A stretch of DNA of 64,000 bases from Planctomycetaceae bacterium (GCA_021732845.1 JAKFUF010000035.1:1-64000), one strand, 5' to 3'. Counted from the first letter of the stretch, positions 16,681-28,165 are shown. Program-made: numbers and translations. The notes: a model not told the origin generated them from the letters alone.

Positions 16681-19194
16681 TCAGTCGACGAACATCAGTT
16701 CGTCAGACATCAGCAGCACATGGGCGTAGCGTTCCCAGGACGTCATCGGCCGCAGGCCGTTGGCACCGACAGTGGCTGGTGTTTCCACCGGTTCTGCGGC
16801 GAGGAACTGCGTTGCCAGCTCCGCTTCGCTCTCAGTCGGATCGCGCTGGAAGAGTTGCTGATAGAGGTTCTGGATGCGCTTGGGCGTATTGTCGAGTGCC
16901 TGAAAATCGGGGCGAGCCACGATTTCGCACGCCTGCTGCATGACGAACGGACTGTTGAAAAAGAACAGCGACTGCTGTGGGACCGTTGTCACATACCGCC
17001 GGCCAGTGATGGTGTCTGGGTCGGCGAAATCGAAGGCACGAAACAGCCCCGGAAGATTTTGGCGGTCGATATGACCATAAATCGCCCGCCGCCGCGAAGG
17101 CGGCTGATCGCCAATGCCAATGAAATTGCCTGCCGCCGCCACCTTGGGCTGCGGCACAAGTTCCACCGCGCGGCCGCCAATGGTTTCATCAAGGTTTCCC
17201 GCCACGAACAGCAGCGTGTCCCGCACCTCTTCGAAGCCGAGCCGGCGACGGTTCATTTTCGACAAAAGATGGTTTTCAGAGTCTGCCGCTTCGCTGCGCA
17301 GTCCGTCATCGCTGGCCCGCTGGTAGGCATGCGACAGCATCAACAGGCGATGCAGCTTCTTCAGCGACCAGCCCTCATCCATGAACCGCGCCGCCAGGTA
17401 GTCGAGCAGTTCAGGATGGCTGGGAGCTTCGGACCGCAGGCCGAAGTCGTCGGGAGTGGTGACGAGGCCCTCGCCGAAATGATGCAGCCACACCCGGTTG
17501 ACCAGGACGCGGGCGGTCAGGGGATTGGCGGGGCTGGCAATGGCGCGGGCCAGTTCCAGCCGGCCGCTGCCCTGCGCGAATGGCTGGCGGTTTTCGCCCG
17601 CCACCACCTGGATGAACTGCCGCGGAACTTCGGCCCCCGGATTATTCGGATTGCCGCGGGTGAAGATCTTGGCATTCTGTGGCTGCGGATTGTCCGCCAG
17701 GGCCATCGCCCGCACCGGGGCTCCGGGATGCTTCAGCTCCAATTGCTCCAGGTCGGTGGCGAACTGCTGGATCTGCGTTTGCACCTTCTGCGGCAAAAAC
17801 TGCTTCAGTGCGGTTTCGGGCAGATTCCCCGGCGCGTCGTCACCGAGATAGATTTGTCGCAGGGCTTCACGCGCCGGGTCCGCTGTCGCAGTCGCTGGCT
17901 GGTCCGGTGCCTGGGTGGCTTCATCGAACAGCCGCGCATATCGCCGGGCCACCTCGCGCAGCGTTTGCGGCGGCTCTGCGAACGCCGCGGCGACCAGCGG
18001 GTTGACCGGATGCGGCAGCGTGTTGGCCGCCACCTTCGCGGACAGTTCGCGCGCCTGAGCCTCAAACTCGCCCTCCGGCAGGGCCACGAAGGCAAACCAC
18101 GGGGCGAAGACGGGGTCGCTCGCCGCATTGAGCTTCTCCAGGGCGCGCTTCCAGCGACGTGACCCGGCGCGGCGACCGCTCATCTCCAGCGCTTCCTGCT
18201 CTTCTTCTTTCTTTTTCTCCTCGTCGGTTGTCGGCTCGGCCGGAGCCCGGCTCATCAACAGGTATTCGGCCGTCCGCCGACGGTGCTTCTGCAGCACCTC
18301 GGCCAACTGCGTGCGGGTCAGTTCGTCGCGGGCTGTCTCGAGTTTCTGCCGCTCCGCCAGATACTGTGCCGCCGCTGCCGGCTCCACGGTGCCGATCACT
18401 GGTAAGGGATTGGGTTCATTGGAACTCGAAAACACCCCATACAGGCTGTAGTAATCAGCCGTCGGAATCGGGTCGAACTTGTGGTCGTGGCAGCGGGCAC
18501 AGCTCACGGTGAGGGCCATTGTGCCCCGGGTGACCACGTCGATCCGGTCGTCGATCGTGTCATGCCCATTTCCCAGAAAGCGGCGACCGAGGGTGATGAA
18601 CCCCATCGCCGCCAGAGAGGGTCCGGTGGTTCCCGGCTCAAGCTGATCAGCGGCGATCTGCTCCATCAGGAACCGGTCGTAAGGCAGGTCCTCGTTGAAG
18701 GCCCGGATGACATAGTCGCGATACGTGAAGGCATAATAATAGACAGGATCCGCCGTGCTGGTGTCACCCTTGGTGGTGGCGTAGCGGGCCACATCCAGCC
18801 AATGGCGACCCCAGCGCTCGCCATAGTGTGGCGAAGCGAGCAGCCGGTTCACAACCGTCGCAAAGGCTTCCGGCGCGTTGTCCGCCAGAAACGCCTCCAC
18901 CTCCGCAGGCGTGGGGGGAAGGCCGATCAGGTCATACGTCGCGCGGCGAATCAGGCTCCGTTTGTCGGCCAATGGAGCAAGTTCCAAACCGGCCGCTTCG
19001 AGTTTCTCCAGCAGAAAGGCATCGACGGGAGACTGAACGAGGTCGGTGTGCTTCACCGCCGGAACTGGCGGCCGCTGCACCGGCCGAAATGACCAATGCG
19101 CGGCTTCCTCGGCCTGCGCGGGACACGACAACAGCGACCACAGTGAGAGAATCGCGATTGCGTGCTTCCACAGGCCGAAATTCGAAGTTCTCAT
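16681..19194 (-). CDS. Exported DUF1549/DUF1553 protein with one CXXCH
   Basis: 837-aa secreted planctomycete protein. A signal peptide (core HAIAILSLWSLLSC, cleavage near AQA) is followed by a DUF1549 domain (PVDAFLLEKLEAAGLELAP, LIRRATYDLIGLPPTP, YGERWGRHWLDVARYA) and, in the C-terminal half, a DUF1553 domain (NPLTARVLVNRVWLHHFG, GLRSEAPSHPELLDYLA, LMLSHAYQRAS). SCARCHDHKFDPI at C232/C235/H236 is a haem-c-binding CXXCH inside DUF1549. The usual N-terminal planctomycete cytochrome c domain is absent. Such proteins often pair with a DUF1501 protein; one exists at 57704-59062, far away. Function is unknown, with degradation of complex substrates proposed for the family. Confidence 0.88.
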   Translation of the reverse strand: MRTSNFGLWKHAIAILSLWSLLSCPAQAEEAAHWSFRPVQRPPVPAVKHTDLVQSPVDAFLLEKLEAAGLELAPLADKRSLIRRATYDLIGLPPTPAEVEAFLADNAPEAFATVVNRLLASPHYGERWGRHWLDVARYATTKGDTSTADPVYYYAFTYRDYVIRAFNEDLPYDRFLMEQIAADQLEPGTTGPSLAAMGFITLGRRFLGNGHDTIDDRIDVVTRGTMALTVSCARCHDHKFDPIPTADYYSLYGVFSSSNEPNPLPVIGTVEPAAAAQYLAERQKLETARDELTRTQLAEVLQKHRRRTAEYLLMSRAPAEPTTDEEKKKEEEQEALEMSGRRAGSRRWKRALEKLNAASDPVFAPWFAFVALPEGEFEAQARELSAKVAANTLPHPVNPLVAAAFAEPPQTLREVARRYARLFDEATQAPDQPATATADPAREALRQIYLGDDAPGNLPETALKQFLPQKVQTQIQQFATDLEQLELKHPGAPVRAMALADNPQPQNAKIFTRGNPNNPGAEVPRQFIQVVAGENRQPFAQGSGRLELARAIASPANPLTARVLVNRVWLHHFGEGLVTTPDDFGLRSEAPSHPELLDYLAARFMDEGWSLKKLHRLLMLSHAYQRASDDGLRSEAADSENHLLSKMNRRRLGFEEVRDTLLFVAGNLDETIGGRAVELVPQPKVAAAGNFIGIGDQPPSRRRAIYGHIDRQNLPGLFRAFDFADPDTITGRRYVTTVPQQSLFFFNSPFVMQQACEIVARPDFQALDNTPKRIQNLYQQLFQRDPTESEAELATQFLAAEPVETPATVGANGLRPMTSWERYAHVLLMSDELMFVD

Positions 19195-19304
19195 CGAGTC
19201 ATCCAGCCAGATGCGCCAGTGGCATGTGCAATACAGGAGCGGAACTCCAATGATACCCGGGGTAGGAGTGCCCGTTCAATTGCCCGCAGGACCACCGTAG
19301 TAGC

Positions 19305-19320
19305 GTCGACTTCAGTCGAC
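19305..19320. repeat. Short perfect hairpin GTCGACT-TC-AGTCGAC
   Basis: A perfect 7-bp inverted repeat with a 2-nt loop lies in the 148-nt gap between the ABC ATPase and DUF1549 genes. GTCGA-type extragenic palindromes recur in planctomycete genomes. Here it could also slow or end transcription of the oxidase supercluster. Confidence 0.4.
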
Positions 19321-19342
19321 CGGTGCGGCTTTGCCAAAACCG

Positions 19343-20272
19343 CTATGCGTTCCAAAACCGGTGACCGGTGCGGGCCACGAAGACATCTTCGAGCGTCGGC
19401 TTGCCCAGCGTGACCTGCTCGATCTCGCCGCCGAACTCAGCCACGGCATTGCGCAGAAACTCGTGCCCGGCGGGAACTTCCACCCGCAGTTGCTGCCCCA
19501 TAACCCGGGCGCTCACGCGAAACCGTGCATCAATCCTGAGCGCCAGGTCGTCCGGTGCCGCACACTGGATGGTGACGCAGTCGCCGCCAATCGAGCTTCG
19601 CAGTTCGGCGGGCGTCCCATGGGCCACGAGCCGGCCGGTGTCGAGAATCACCAGGCGGTCACAGCGTTCGGCCTCATCCATCAGATGCGTTGTGACCACC
19701 ACCGTCACCTGCCGCTCCTGCCGGAGCTGTTCCAGGAACTGCCATAGGTCGATCCGCGCTCCAGGGTCCAGCCCCGTGCTGGGCTCATCCAGCAGCAGAA
19801 TCCGTGGCTCATGCAGCAGCCCTTTGGCGATCTCCACCCGCCGCTGCATCCCGCCGGACAATGTCTCCGTCAAGTCATGGCGGCGGTCATTGAGGCCAAA
19901 CTGCTGCAGCAGTTCGTCCATCCGCAGCCGCAAGGGCTGCCCGGACAAACCATAGAGATGTCCCTGATGCCTCAGGTTCTCCAGAACGGTGAGTTTGCGG
20001 TCGAGGCTGGGTGACTGAAACGTCACCCCAATCAGTGCCCGCACCGCTGCGGGATTGCGGGCGACATCCAGCCCGCAGACCTGCACTTGTCCCTGCTGTA
20101 CGGGCAGCAGCGTACTCAGCACGCGGAACAGGGTGGTCTTGCCGCCGCCGTTGGGACCGAGAACGCCAAAGATCTCGCCTTTGGAAATGTCAAACTGCAG
20201 GTTGTCCAGCGCCTGCCGCGTGCCATACCAGTGGCTCAGTCCCGACACCCCGATCGCGGCAGCCTCAGTCAC
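19343..20272 (-). CDS. ABC transporter ATP-binding protein (orphan, end of oxidase cluster)
   Basis: 309-aa ABC ATPase with all nucleotide-binding motifs: Walker A GPNGGGKTT (39-47), Q-loop TFQSPS, signature LSGGM (138-142), Walker B ILLLDEPSTGLDP and switch His in THLMDEAERCD. The ~80-residue tail resembles the C-terminal part of CcmA/NosF/DrrA-type ATPases. The start overlaps the subunit IV gene by 4 nt, so it belongs to the oxidase operon. No permease gene follows, so its membrane partner must be encoded elsewhere. A role in copper or haem delivery to the oxidase is inference from position only. Confidence 0.88.
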   Translation of the reverse strand: MTEAAAIGVSGLSHWYGTRQALDNLQFDISKGEIFGVLGPNGGGKTTLFRVLSTLLPVQQGQVQVCGLDVARNPAAVRALIGVTFQSPSLDRKLTVLENLRHQGHLYGLSGQPLRLRMDELLQQFGLNDRRHDLTETLSGGMQRRVEIAKGLLHEPRILLLDEPSTGLDPGARIDLWQFLEQLRQERQVTVVVTTHLMDEAERCDRLVILDTGRLVAHGTPAELRSSIGGDCVTIQCAAPDDLALRIDARFRVSARVMGQQLRVEVPAGHEFLRNAVAEFGGEIEQVTLGKPTLEDVFVARTGHRFWNA

Positions 20273-20829
20273 GGATGCTTGCCTTCAGCCGGCTTGGCCG
20301 GATGCTCTGGAGTCACCGGATGTTTCTCCTGCGGAACCTTGCCGTCGGCGCCCTCGGCGGTGTTGCTCGGCGAATCAGGATGATGTTCGGGGCGAGACTG
20401 CTGATTCGCATACTCGTCCGCCTGGGGCGTCTCCACCGTGTAGTAGTGCAGGGCGACATCCGGGGTGAGCGCCGCGGGAATCGCGAGCGCCAGAATCAGC
20501 GTCGGAAGGAGCATGGCCCAGATCCACTTGCCTTCGAACTTCACATGCATGAAGTACAGCAGCACGAACGTAGCCTTGGTGCAGGCGATGGCCAGCACGA
20601 TGCCACCGATCAGGATCTTCCAGTTGAAGCCACCCGTCGCTGCCGCGGGCTCGTGTGCGACAGCCGGCGCATGGGCATCGGCTGAGGCGTGGGCAGTTCC
20701 ACCCATCTGCTTGCCGACCTCGTCCGCCACCCAGGACATGATGGTCAAGAGGCACAGGGCACCAAAGATCATCAGATAGTTGACATGCGGTCCCGAAGCG
20801 GCATGTTCGGCATGAGGCTGTTCAGACAT
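20269..20829 (-). CDS. Cytochrome c oxidase subunit IV family protein
   Basis: 186-aa small oxidase subunit. An upstream in-frame GTG exists at 20835, but ATG 20829 is preferred because GGAG lies 8 nt before it. A His-rich N-terminus is followed by three hydrophobic helices (VNYLMIFGALCLLTIMSWVA, ILIGGIVLAIACTKATFVLL, WIWAMLLPTLILALAIPA), with the family motif KATFVLLYFMHVKFE between them. The polar C-terminus is Lys/Pro/His-rich. It follows subunit III by 65 nt and overlaps the ABC ATPase gene. It is a structural or assembly subunit of the A-type oxidase and holds no cofactor. Confidence 0.85.
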   Translation of the reverse strand: MSEQPHAEHAASGPHVNYLMIFGALCLLTIMSWVADEVGKQMGGTAHASADAHAPAVAHEPAAATGGFNWKILIGGIVLAIACTKATFVLLYFMHVKFEGKWIWAMLLPTLILALAIPAALTPDVALHYYTVETPQADEYANQQSRPEHHPDSPSNTAEGADGKVPQEKHPVTPEHPAKPAEGKHP

Positions 20830-20894
20830 CGACACTTCTCCGTGGTTTCACTGCGATCTGAGTCCGGTTCGCTGGCCACTACGTCCTGTCAGCG

Positions 20895-21833
20895 CTAGAT
20901 GATGTAGATCAGCGGGAACAGGAAGATCCAGACGAGATCGACGAAGTGCCAGTAGAGGCCGTAGTTTTCGACCAGCGTGCCATGCTCGAAGCCCAGCCGT
21001 CCGGCATTTCCCAGCATGATGATGTGGGTGAAGAACCCCATGCCAATGATCACGTGCAGGGCGTGGAAACCGGTCATCAGGAAGTAGGTCGACGCAAACA
21101 GATTGCCATACAGGATCGGCTTGTGGATTTCATGCACCACCTTGAATTCCGGGTGGTCGTGCTGGAGTTTCTCCAACGCCTTGGCGGCATCGTCCAGCTT
21201 GATGGTGCCAGCCAGCGCCTTGCGCCGCAGGTCGTTGAACTCCGGTGTTTCCAGCTTCTTGGAGATGCCCGAAACATTGGTGTTCACGACATCCAGCTCG
21301 GCCTTCAGACGCGGCTTGCGCTCTTCGTTCGTCTCCTTGGCCAGTTCATTCGCCACGCTCACCTGCCGCTGCCGCAGCGCGGTCAGGCCGGTGGCGACAT
21401 CCAGCTCGCGGACCATTTTGTCCAGCACCTGCTGGTTGCTCTCGGGAACATGGCCGGGCAGGATGTCATGCTGAAACTTGCCGTAATACTCAAACGATTT
21501 GATTCCCAAGAAGACGCAGGCCAGCACCAGCGTCAGAATCATCAGATTCTTGGCCTTGGTGAAGTAGCCCTGATGGACCGCCTCATGCGCGAGCACCACC
21601 GACACGCTGGAGCAGATCAGCACGAAGGTGTTGATCGCGCCGGCCAGAATGTTGATGTGCGTGACGTGCGTGTCCGTCGGCCAGCCGGGCGATCCCAGCC
21701 GGACCACGATGTAGGTGCCGATGAAGGCGGTGAAGAACATGATTTCCGTGCCGAGGAACAGCCACATCCCGAGCTTGGCATTCGGAATGGGCACGCCCAT
21801 CTTCAGCGTGGAAACCCCGTGTCCGTGTGTCAT
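20895..21833 (-). CDS. ctaE: Cytochrome c oxidase subunit III with a coiled-coil insertion
   Basis: 312-aa subunit III. ATG 21833 is preceded by GAGG at 7 nt. Helices lie at ~22-42 (with the conserved [11 protein letters not shown]), 62-82 and 96-114; the closing helices hold [11 protein letters not shown] and a [17 protein letters not shown] end. Between helix 3 and the conserved HALH part sits an extra hydrophilic segment of about 118 residues (121-238), rich in Lys/Glu/Leu and clearly coiled-coil-like. Standard subunit III has only a short loop there. The segment is in frame and has no stop, so it is a true insertion and not an artefact. It may contact a partner such as the cupredoxins or cytochromes of the same cluster. 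Confidence 0.88.
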   Translation of the reverse strand: MTHGHGVSTLKMGVPIPNAKLGMWLFLGTEIMFFTAFIGTYIVVRLGSPGWPTDTHVTHINILAGAINTFVLICSSVSVVLAHEAVHQGYFTKAKNLMILTLVLACVFLGIKSFEYYGKFQHDILPGHVPESNQQVLDKMVRELDVATGLTALRQRQVSVANELAKETNEERKPRLKAELDVVNTNVSGISKKLETPEFNDLRRKALAGTIKLDDAAKALEKLQHDHPEFKVVHEIHKPILYGNLFASTYFLMTGFHALHVIIGMGFFTHIIMLGNAGRLGFEHGTLVENYGLYWHFVDLVWIFLFPLIYII

Positions 21834-21908
21834 CTTGATTCCTCACAACTTTCAATCTCGCCCCGGTGCGGGTCTGGACCTTCTCGGCCAAGCCGGACGG
21901 GGCGGGCA

Positions 21909-22859
21909 TCACGAACCGAGCCAGTGGCTCCAGACCAAGGTCAACAGCACCAGCGGCAGATAGACGAGTGAAACCCACAGCAGTCTGCGGGCGGTTGTTC
22001 TGGTCTCCGAAATGGCGAACCGTGCCGCGGCAATGGCATAGGCCGTTCCCAGCACGAGTGCCAACAGGCAGTAATTTCGTCCAGCAATGCCATGCACCAC
22101 CGGCAGCAGGCTCAGCGGCAGCAGCACCAGGGAATAGCCCACCGCCACCAGCCCCACGAGGTGCGGCACGCGTCCGCCAGCCGGCAGCATCTTCAGCCCC
22201 GCGTTGCTGTAGTCGTCCTTGTAAATCCAGGCAATCGCCAGGAAATGCGGGAACTGCCACAAGAACACGATCGCGAACAGCGACCAGGCTCCAGCGTCCA
22301 GCGAACCGCCCGCAGCCGTCCAGCCGAGAACCGGCGGCATTGCCCCCGGGATCGCTCCCACGGCGGTGGCCAGTCCGGTCATGCGTTTGAGCGGTGTGTA
22401 GGCGGCGGTGTACAGCAGGAAGGTGAGCCCCGCCAGCGTGGCTGTCAGCGGATTGACGGTGAGCGCGAGCCACAACACCCCCACGACACCGCAACTGAGG
22501 CCGAAACCGCCAACTTCAAGCGGACTGAGCCGTCCCGAGGGCAGCGGCCGATTGATCGTCCGCGTCATTCGGCAGTCGGTATCGCGTTCATACCATTGAT
22601 TAAGTGCCGTTGAACCTGTCGCCACCAGCGCCACGCCAATCAGCGCGGGCCAGAGCGCGGCCAGCGGAGCCCCGGGTGCGAGGAACCAGCCGGCACTCAC
22701 GGCCAGCAGCACCAGCAGCGAGATCTTGGGCTTGATGATCTGCAGGTAGTCGGGCACGCGCGCTACCAAGGCATCGCGCAGCCTTCCCGGCACGTCCATC
22801 GCGGTTGGCGACAGCGACAACGGAGCCGGAGTTCCCGAGCCAACGGGCAGCGTACTCAT
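21909..22859 (-). CDS. ctaB: Protohaem IX farnesyltransferase (haem O synthase)
   Basis: 316-aa UbiA-family prenyltransferase that adds a farnesyl group to haem b, giving haem O for the oxidase. The prenyl-diphosphate-binding motif is present as NQWYERDTDCRMTRT, followed by INRPLPSGRLS; the second Asp-rich motif is in the YKDDYSNAGLKMLP segment. Multiple TM helices cover the rest. The start overlaps the end of haem A synthase by 4 nt (ATGA), so the two steps of haem A synthesis are coupled. Confidence 0.94.
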   Translation of the reverse strand: MSTLPVGSGTPAPLSLSPTAMDVPGRLRDALVARVPDYLQIIKPKISLLVLLAVSAGWFLAPGAPLAALWPALIGVALVATGSTALNQWYERDTDCRMTRTINRPLPSGRLSPLEVGGFGLSCGVVGVLWLALTVNPLTATLAGLTFLLYTAAYTPLKRMTGLATAVGAIPGAMPPVLGWTAAGGSLDAGAWSLFAIVFLWQFPHFLAIAWIYKDDYSNAGLKMLPAGGRVPHLVGLVAVGYSLVLLPLSLLPVVHGIAGRNYCLLALVLGTAYAIAAARFAISETRTTARRLLWVSLVYLPLVLLTLVWSHWLGS

Positions 22860-23833
22860 GCCGCACCTCCGGCCAGTTGAGGAGTCGCGGGAGAGGGGGT
22901 GTAGGTGTCACAACCGGACAGCCGTCCCGCACGCAGGACGAGAACCACGGTCGTCGCCAACAGGAACATGCCACCGATCACATGCCCGGTGCGCATCGTT
23001 GTCTGCAGTGCCGAGCCGGCAACCGGGGTGTAGCCGTCCAGCCCGAGCCACGCGACCCATGCTCCAGCGCCCTGTCCCAGCTTGGTGACCCACGTCGCCA
23101 GCCCCAGCAAGAGCTGGATCGACAGCAACAGGCACAGCATGATCGCTGGAGTTCGCAGCCACGGCAGTGCCGAGCGAAATGCAAACACGGCCGAAGCAAG
23201 CACCAAGACACTCGCCAGTGCGGCAAATGCCAAATGTTCGTTGAGGTGCATTCCCCGGTGCCGCACCATCCCACCCAACATGTATTGCAAAAATACGACA
23301 ATCACTGCAACACGCGGCAGTAAGATCATCAAAGGGCTGACCGCTGGGGATCGCCGCGCATGTTCCCAACCTTGGCTGGTCACGGCCGCGAGACTCACCA
23401 TCAGGCAGAAGACCAGTGCGGCGAAGCTCCCATGGATGAATGCCAGCCCGCGCTGATCCATGAGCACCCGCGCGCCACCCAGCAGCCCCTGCAGGATCAC
23501 GCCCGTCAGCACGAGCAAACTTAAAACCAACACGCTGGCGCGTTTCTCGCCTCCGCTGGCGCGGGCGGCAATCGCCACCCCTGCCAGACCGATACTGGCC
23601 AGGCCAATCAGCATTCCGGCCAGTCGATGACCGTGTTCCAGAAATTTGTCGCCGGTCGAGGCCAGCCATCCGTAGGCCAGCATCCCCTGCCCGTCAGAAG
23701 TCGGCCAGTCGCGAAACGCCATTCCCGCGCCCTTTGTTGTCACCAACGCCCCCACCACAATCGGCAGCAGTGCCAGCACTGCCGTGAAGACGGCAGTGCG
23801 ATGCAGCAGGCGGCGGGTGGGCGAAAGCGACAT
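22856..23833 (-). CDS. ctaA: Haem A synthase (COX15/CtaA family)
   Basis: 325-aa membrane protein with about eight TM helices, the COX15/CtaA fold. Recognisable parts are the N-terminal helix VLALLPIVVGALVTTKGAGM with FRDWPTSDG after it, HGHRLAGMLIG, IHGSFAALVF and the C-terminal GHVIGGMFLLATTVV. It oxidises the methyl group of haem O to the formyl of haem A. It lies 62 nt downstream of subunit I and overlaps the haem O synthase gene. Paired ctaA and ctaB show that the oxidase carries haem a. Confidence 0.9.
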   Translation of the reverse strand: MSLSPTRRLLHRTAVFTAVLALLPIVVGALVTTKGAGMAFRDWPTSDGQGMLAYGWLASTGDKFLEHGHRLAGMLIGLASIGLAGVAIAARASGGEKRASVLVLSLLVLTGVILQGLLGGARVLMDQRGLAFIHGSFAALVFCLMVSLAAVTSQGWEHARRSPAVSPLMILLPRVAVIVVFLQYMLGGMVRHRGMHLNEHLAFAALASVLVLASAVFAFRSALPWLRTPAIMLCLLLSIQLLLGLATWVTKLGQGAGAWVAWLGLDGYTPVAGSALQTTMRTGHVIGGMFLLATTVVLVLRAGRLSGCDTYTPSPATPQLAGGAA

Positions 23834-23895
23834 GAAACAGAGTCAGGGAGTCTGAAACAAAGGCCTAAACTGGGACGGCGAAACGGAACGAAATG

Positions 23896-25730
<1,835 letters not shown>

Positions 25731-25734
<4 letters not shown>

Positions 25735-26630
25735 GGATGGTTCTCCGCTTTGGGTGTCGCCTGGGTGACCACGGCCGCCGCGCGTCCGCCGGAAACTCCG
25801 TCGTCCGACTGCCGGGCCTGCAGGTCGCGCAGATATTTGTCGAATTCAGATTTGCGTTGTGCGGTCAGTTGCCCGCGCATTTTGTAATGTCCCCACCCGC
25901 ACAATTCAGCACAGACCAGTTCCTGCTCGCCTTCAAAGTTGGCCTGGAACTGGACGGGAATGATCGCCCCCGGCACTGCGTCCTGCTTGATCCGCAGATG
26001 CGGCAGGAAGAACGAATGCAGCACGTCTTCGCTGCGGAGCTGGATCACGACCGGTTCGCCAAACGGCACATGCAGGTCGTTGACCGTATACAGGTCATCC
26101 GGCTGTGGTTTCTGCATCAACTTTTTGCCTGGGGCGGGATAACGGATCCGCCACTCGAACTGCCGGGCCGTGACTTCCGCCACCGGATTCTCGCGGGAGT
26201 GCCTGTTGAATGTCGCGAAGTTGCGGAACCGCATCCACACGTCGATCTGGTACAGCGAGATGAACAGCAGGATCGCCGCGGGCACGATCGTCCAGACCAC
26301 TTCCAGCGCGTGGCTGCCGTGGCTGAAGGACGCCTTCACTCCGGGCTTGCCGCTGAACTTGATCAAGGCGGTGATCAGCACGACATGCACCGCGATGTAG
26401 GTCACGGTGGTGATGATCAGGATCATGTAGAACAGGTCATCGATCTCGGTCCCCATGGGGGACTGCGCACCACCGGGGAGCCACCAGCGGTAGGACGGCG
26501 CCAGAACGCTGATGCCCACGGTGGCCACGGCGGAAAGGCCGAAGAAAGCCGGCCAGAACTTTTTCGTCAGGGCTCCGGCAAGCAGGACTGCCGCGCTGCC
26601 CAGGGAGAGAATAATTAACCAGGGACTCAC
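25731..26630 (-). CDS. ctaC: Cytochrome c oxidase subunit II (CuA subunit)
   Basis: 299-aa subunit II. The likely start is GTG 26630, with GGAG about 8 nt upstream. Hydrophobic segments lie at the N-terminus, followed by the two usual TM helices (MILIITTVTYIAVHVVLITA and VVWTIVPAAILLFISLY). The extracytoplasmic cupredoxin domain holds the complete CuA site: the first His in VLHSFFLPHL (~205), then C240-A-E-L-C244-G-W-G-H248-Y-K-M251. The N-terminus carries two extra hydrophobic helices that look beyond the family norm. It accepts electrons from a cytochrome c or cupredoxin and passes them to subunit I. It overlaps ctaD by 4 nt. Confidence 0.94.
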
Positions 26631-26704
26631 TGAGTCACTCCGTTACAAACAGGGCTGTTCGCCCAGGGAAATCTTTGCCAGGAATGGAGTTGGATGAGCA
26701 GCCG

Positions 26705-28165
26705 TCAGTTTGAAGCCTGAGGATTCACCGGAGCCGCAGGCGGTTGCACGCTCGGATCTGGCAGCGGCCCCTGGAGGATCGACTGGTCGTAGGGCAGCGT
26801 GGTCACGAAGTTCACCAGATCCCACAGATCACTGTCATTCGTCAGCGAGGTGCTGAAGCCGGGCATCTTCGCGCCGTTGATGCCGGCGAACACCTTGCGG
26901 TACAGGTCGATCGGCCGCCGACCACCACGGTAGACGCCACGGATCAGGTTGCGGGGTTCCAGGTGATTGTCCCAGTCGTCGTGCAGGCCGCGAACTTCGT
27001 ACTTCTGCCCGGCATATTGGAACAACGGCGAGTCGTTGCCAACCTCCCAGAAATCCTCGGTGGAAGGTCCGTCGCCGCGGCCTCCGTAGCCGTGACACTT
27101 GAAACAAGCCACCGCTTGCGAGTAATACAACTCGCGTCCCCGTTTGAGTGATTTCTCGGTCGGCTTTCCGGTCTTGGGATCGATGCCTGTCCGGGCTTCG
27201 AGAGATTCGTGATGGACGAAGCCCAATTCCTCGTCCTTCAGTGACTTGACAGCCCAGTACTGGCCTTCCTTGTGGTCCAGCTTTACCCGCCGATCGGCTG
27301 GCAGAGTTTCTCCGGAGAACTTCACGCTCCCGCGGGGTTTTGGATCCGCGAGGACTTTGGCATCGTCGAGAATTGTCGCCTCGCGGGGATTGATGATGCT
27401 TTCGGGTGCGTCGGCAGTGGTCCATGCCTCCGCCAGGTCGGTGCTCACCTGTTCCAGCGTGTCCTTCCAACCATCGTTGAACTCCGCTCGGGCTTCCTCA
27501 GGAGCTTCCGCCGGCACGGACCCACCTTTTGCCAGGACCTTGCGTCCCAGGATTCCCTGGATCCCCTTGTACAGGCGGAACTCATATTCACCCCGCATGC
27601 TCAGGAACCGCACATACTCGATGATCGGCTCCAAGTCGTCTTTGAGCAGCACGAAGGACGGCATGCTGGTCCCGGGAATACCGTGTTCCAGCGTCGTCCG
27701 CAGGTCTTCCCGCGAGGGCCGGATGGCACCCGCCGTCGATTTGAACTTGAACTTTCCCAGCCGGTAGTCGCGGGGGCGCGGGTTGAGAAACTTCGCCGTG
27801 GGACCGGCACCGTCTCCGCTCGTCCCGTGGCAATGCACGCAGTGCTGCATGTACAGGTTGCGTCCGTGCAGCAGCTTCCAGCCTTCGGTGCCGCGCTCGG
27901 GATGATCGAGATCATCCTCCGCCTTGCCGTAGTCGAGCGGGAACAGTTCCCATGCCACCAGTGAGTTTGGCGTGCCGAAGTTCTCATGCAGCGCAGCTTC
28001 CACCGGGTTCACAGCGGTCTTCTCGTCGCCGATGCGCACCGGCACGATTTCTTCGGTGGACTTGGCGAGAACAAACTTCGGTTCGGGACTCTTGGCGCAC
28101 CCTCCGCAGAGAGCCACGCCGACAAGCACCGCTACCGTGCCGAAAAATTGACGAGACCGGTTCAC
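26705..28165 (-). CDS. Dihaem cytochrome c lipoprotein
   Basis: 486-aa exported protein starting at GTG 28165 (AGGT about 8 nt upstream). A lipoprotein signal ends in the lipobox VALCGGC. Two cytochrome c domains follow: CVHCH at C109 with the Met-ligand segment GTSMPSF, and CFKCH at C354 with GAKMPGF later. It is likely to carry electrons between the b/Rieske complex and the oxidase from the outer face of the membrane. It lies 75 nt upstream of subunit II. The ~170-residue linker between the two domains has no recognised fold. Confidence 0.85.
   Translation of the reverse strand: MNRSRQFFGTVAVLVGVALCGGCAKSPEPKFVLAKSTEEIVPVRIGDEKTAVNPVEAALHENFGTPNSLVAWELFPLDYGKAEDDLDHPERGTEGWKLLHGRNLYMQHCVHCHGTSGDGAGPTAKFLNPRPRDYRLGKFKFKSTAGAIRPSREDLRTTLEHGIPGTSMPSFVLLKDDLEPIIEYVRFLSMRGEYEFRLYKGIQGILGRKVLAKGGSVPAEAPEEARAEFNDGWKDTLEQVSTDLAEAWTTADAPESIINPREATILDDAKVLADPKPRGSVKFSGETLPADRRVKLDHKEGQYWAVKSLKDEELGFVHHESLEARTGIDPKTGKPTEKSLKRGRELYYSQAVACFKCHGYGGRGDGPSTEDFWEVGNDSPLFQYAGQKYEVRGLHDDWDNHLEPRNLIRGVYRGGRRPIDLYRKVFAGINGAKMPGFSTSLTNDSDLWDLVNFVTTLPYDQSILQGPLPDPSVQPPAAPVNPQASN

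Noticed and set aside
15532-18162. Long plus-strand reading frame of about 876 codons opposite the LeuA-like and DUF1549 genes
   Set aside because: It lies antisense to two well-supported genes, its product is rich in Arg/His/Gln with no domain or signal, and it is explained by the codon bias of GC-rich genes on the other strand.
16681-19194. DUF1553 and DUF1501 proteins of the window as one two-gene system
   Set aside because: They are usually adjacent when they work together, but here they are ~38 kb apart on opposite strands, so linkage is not supported.
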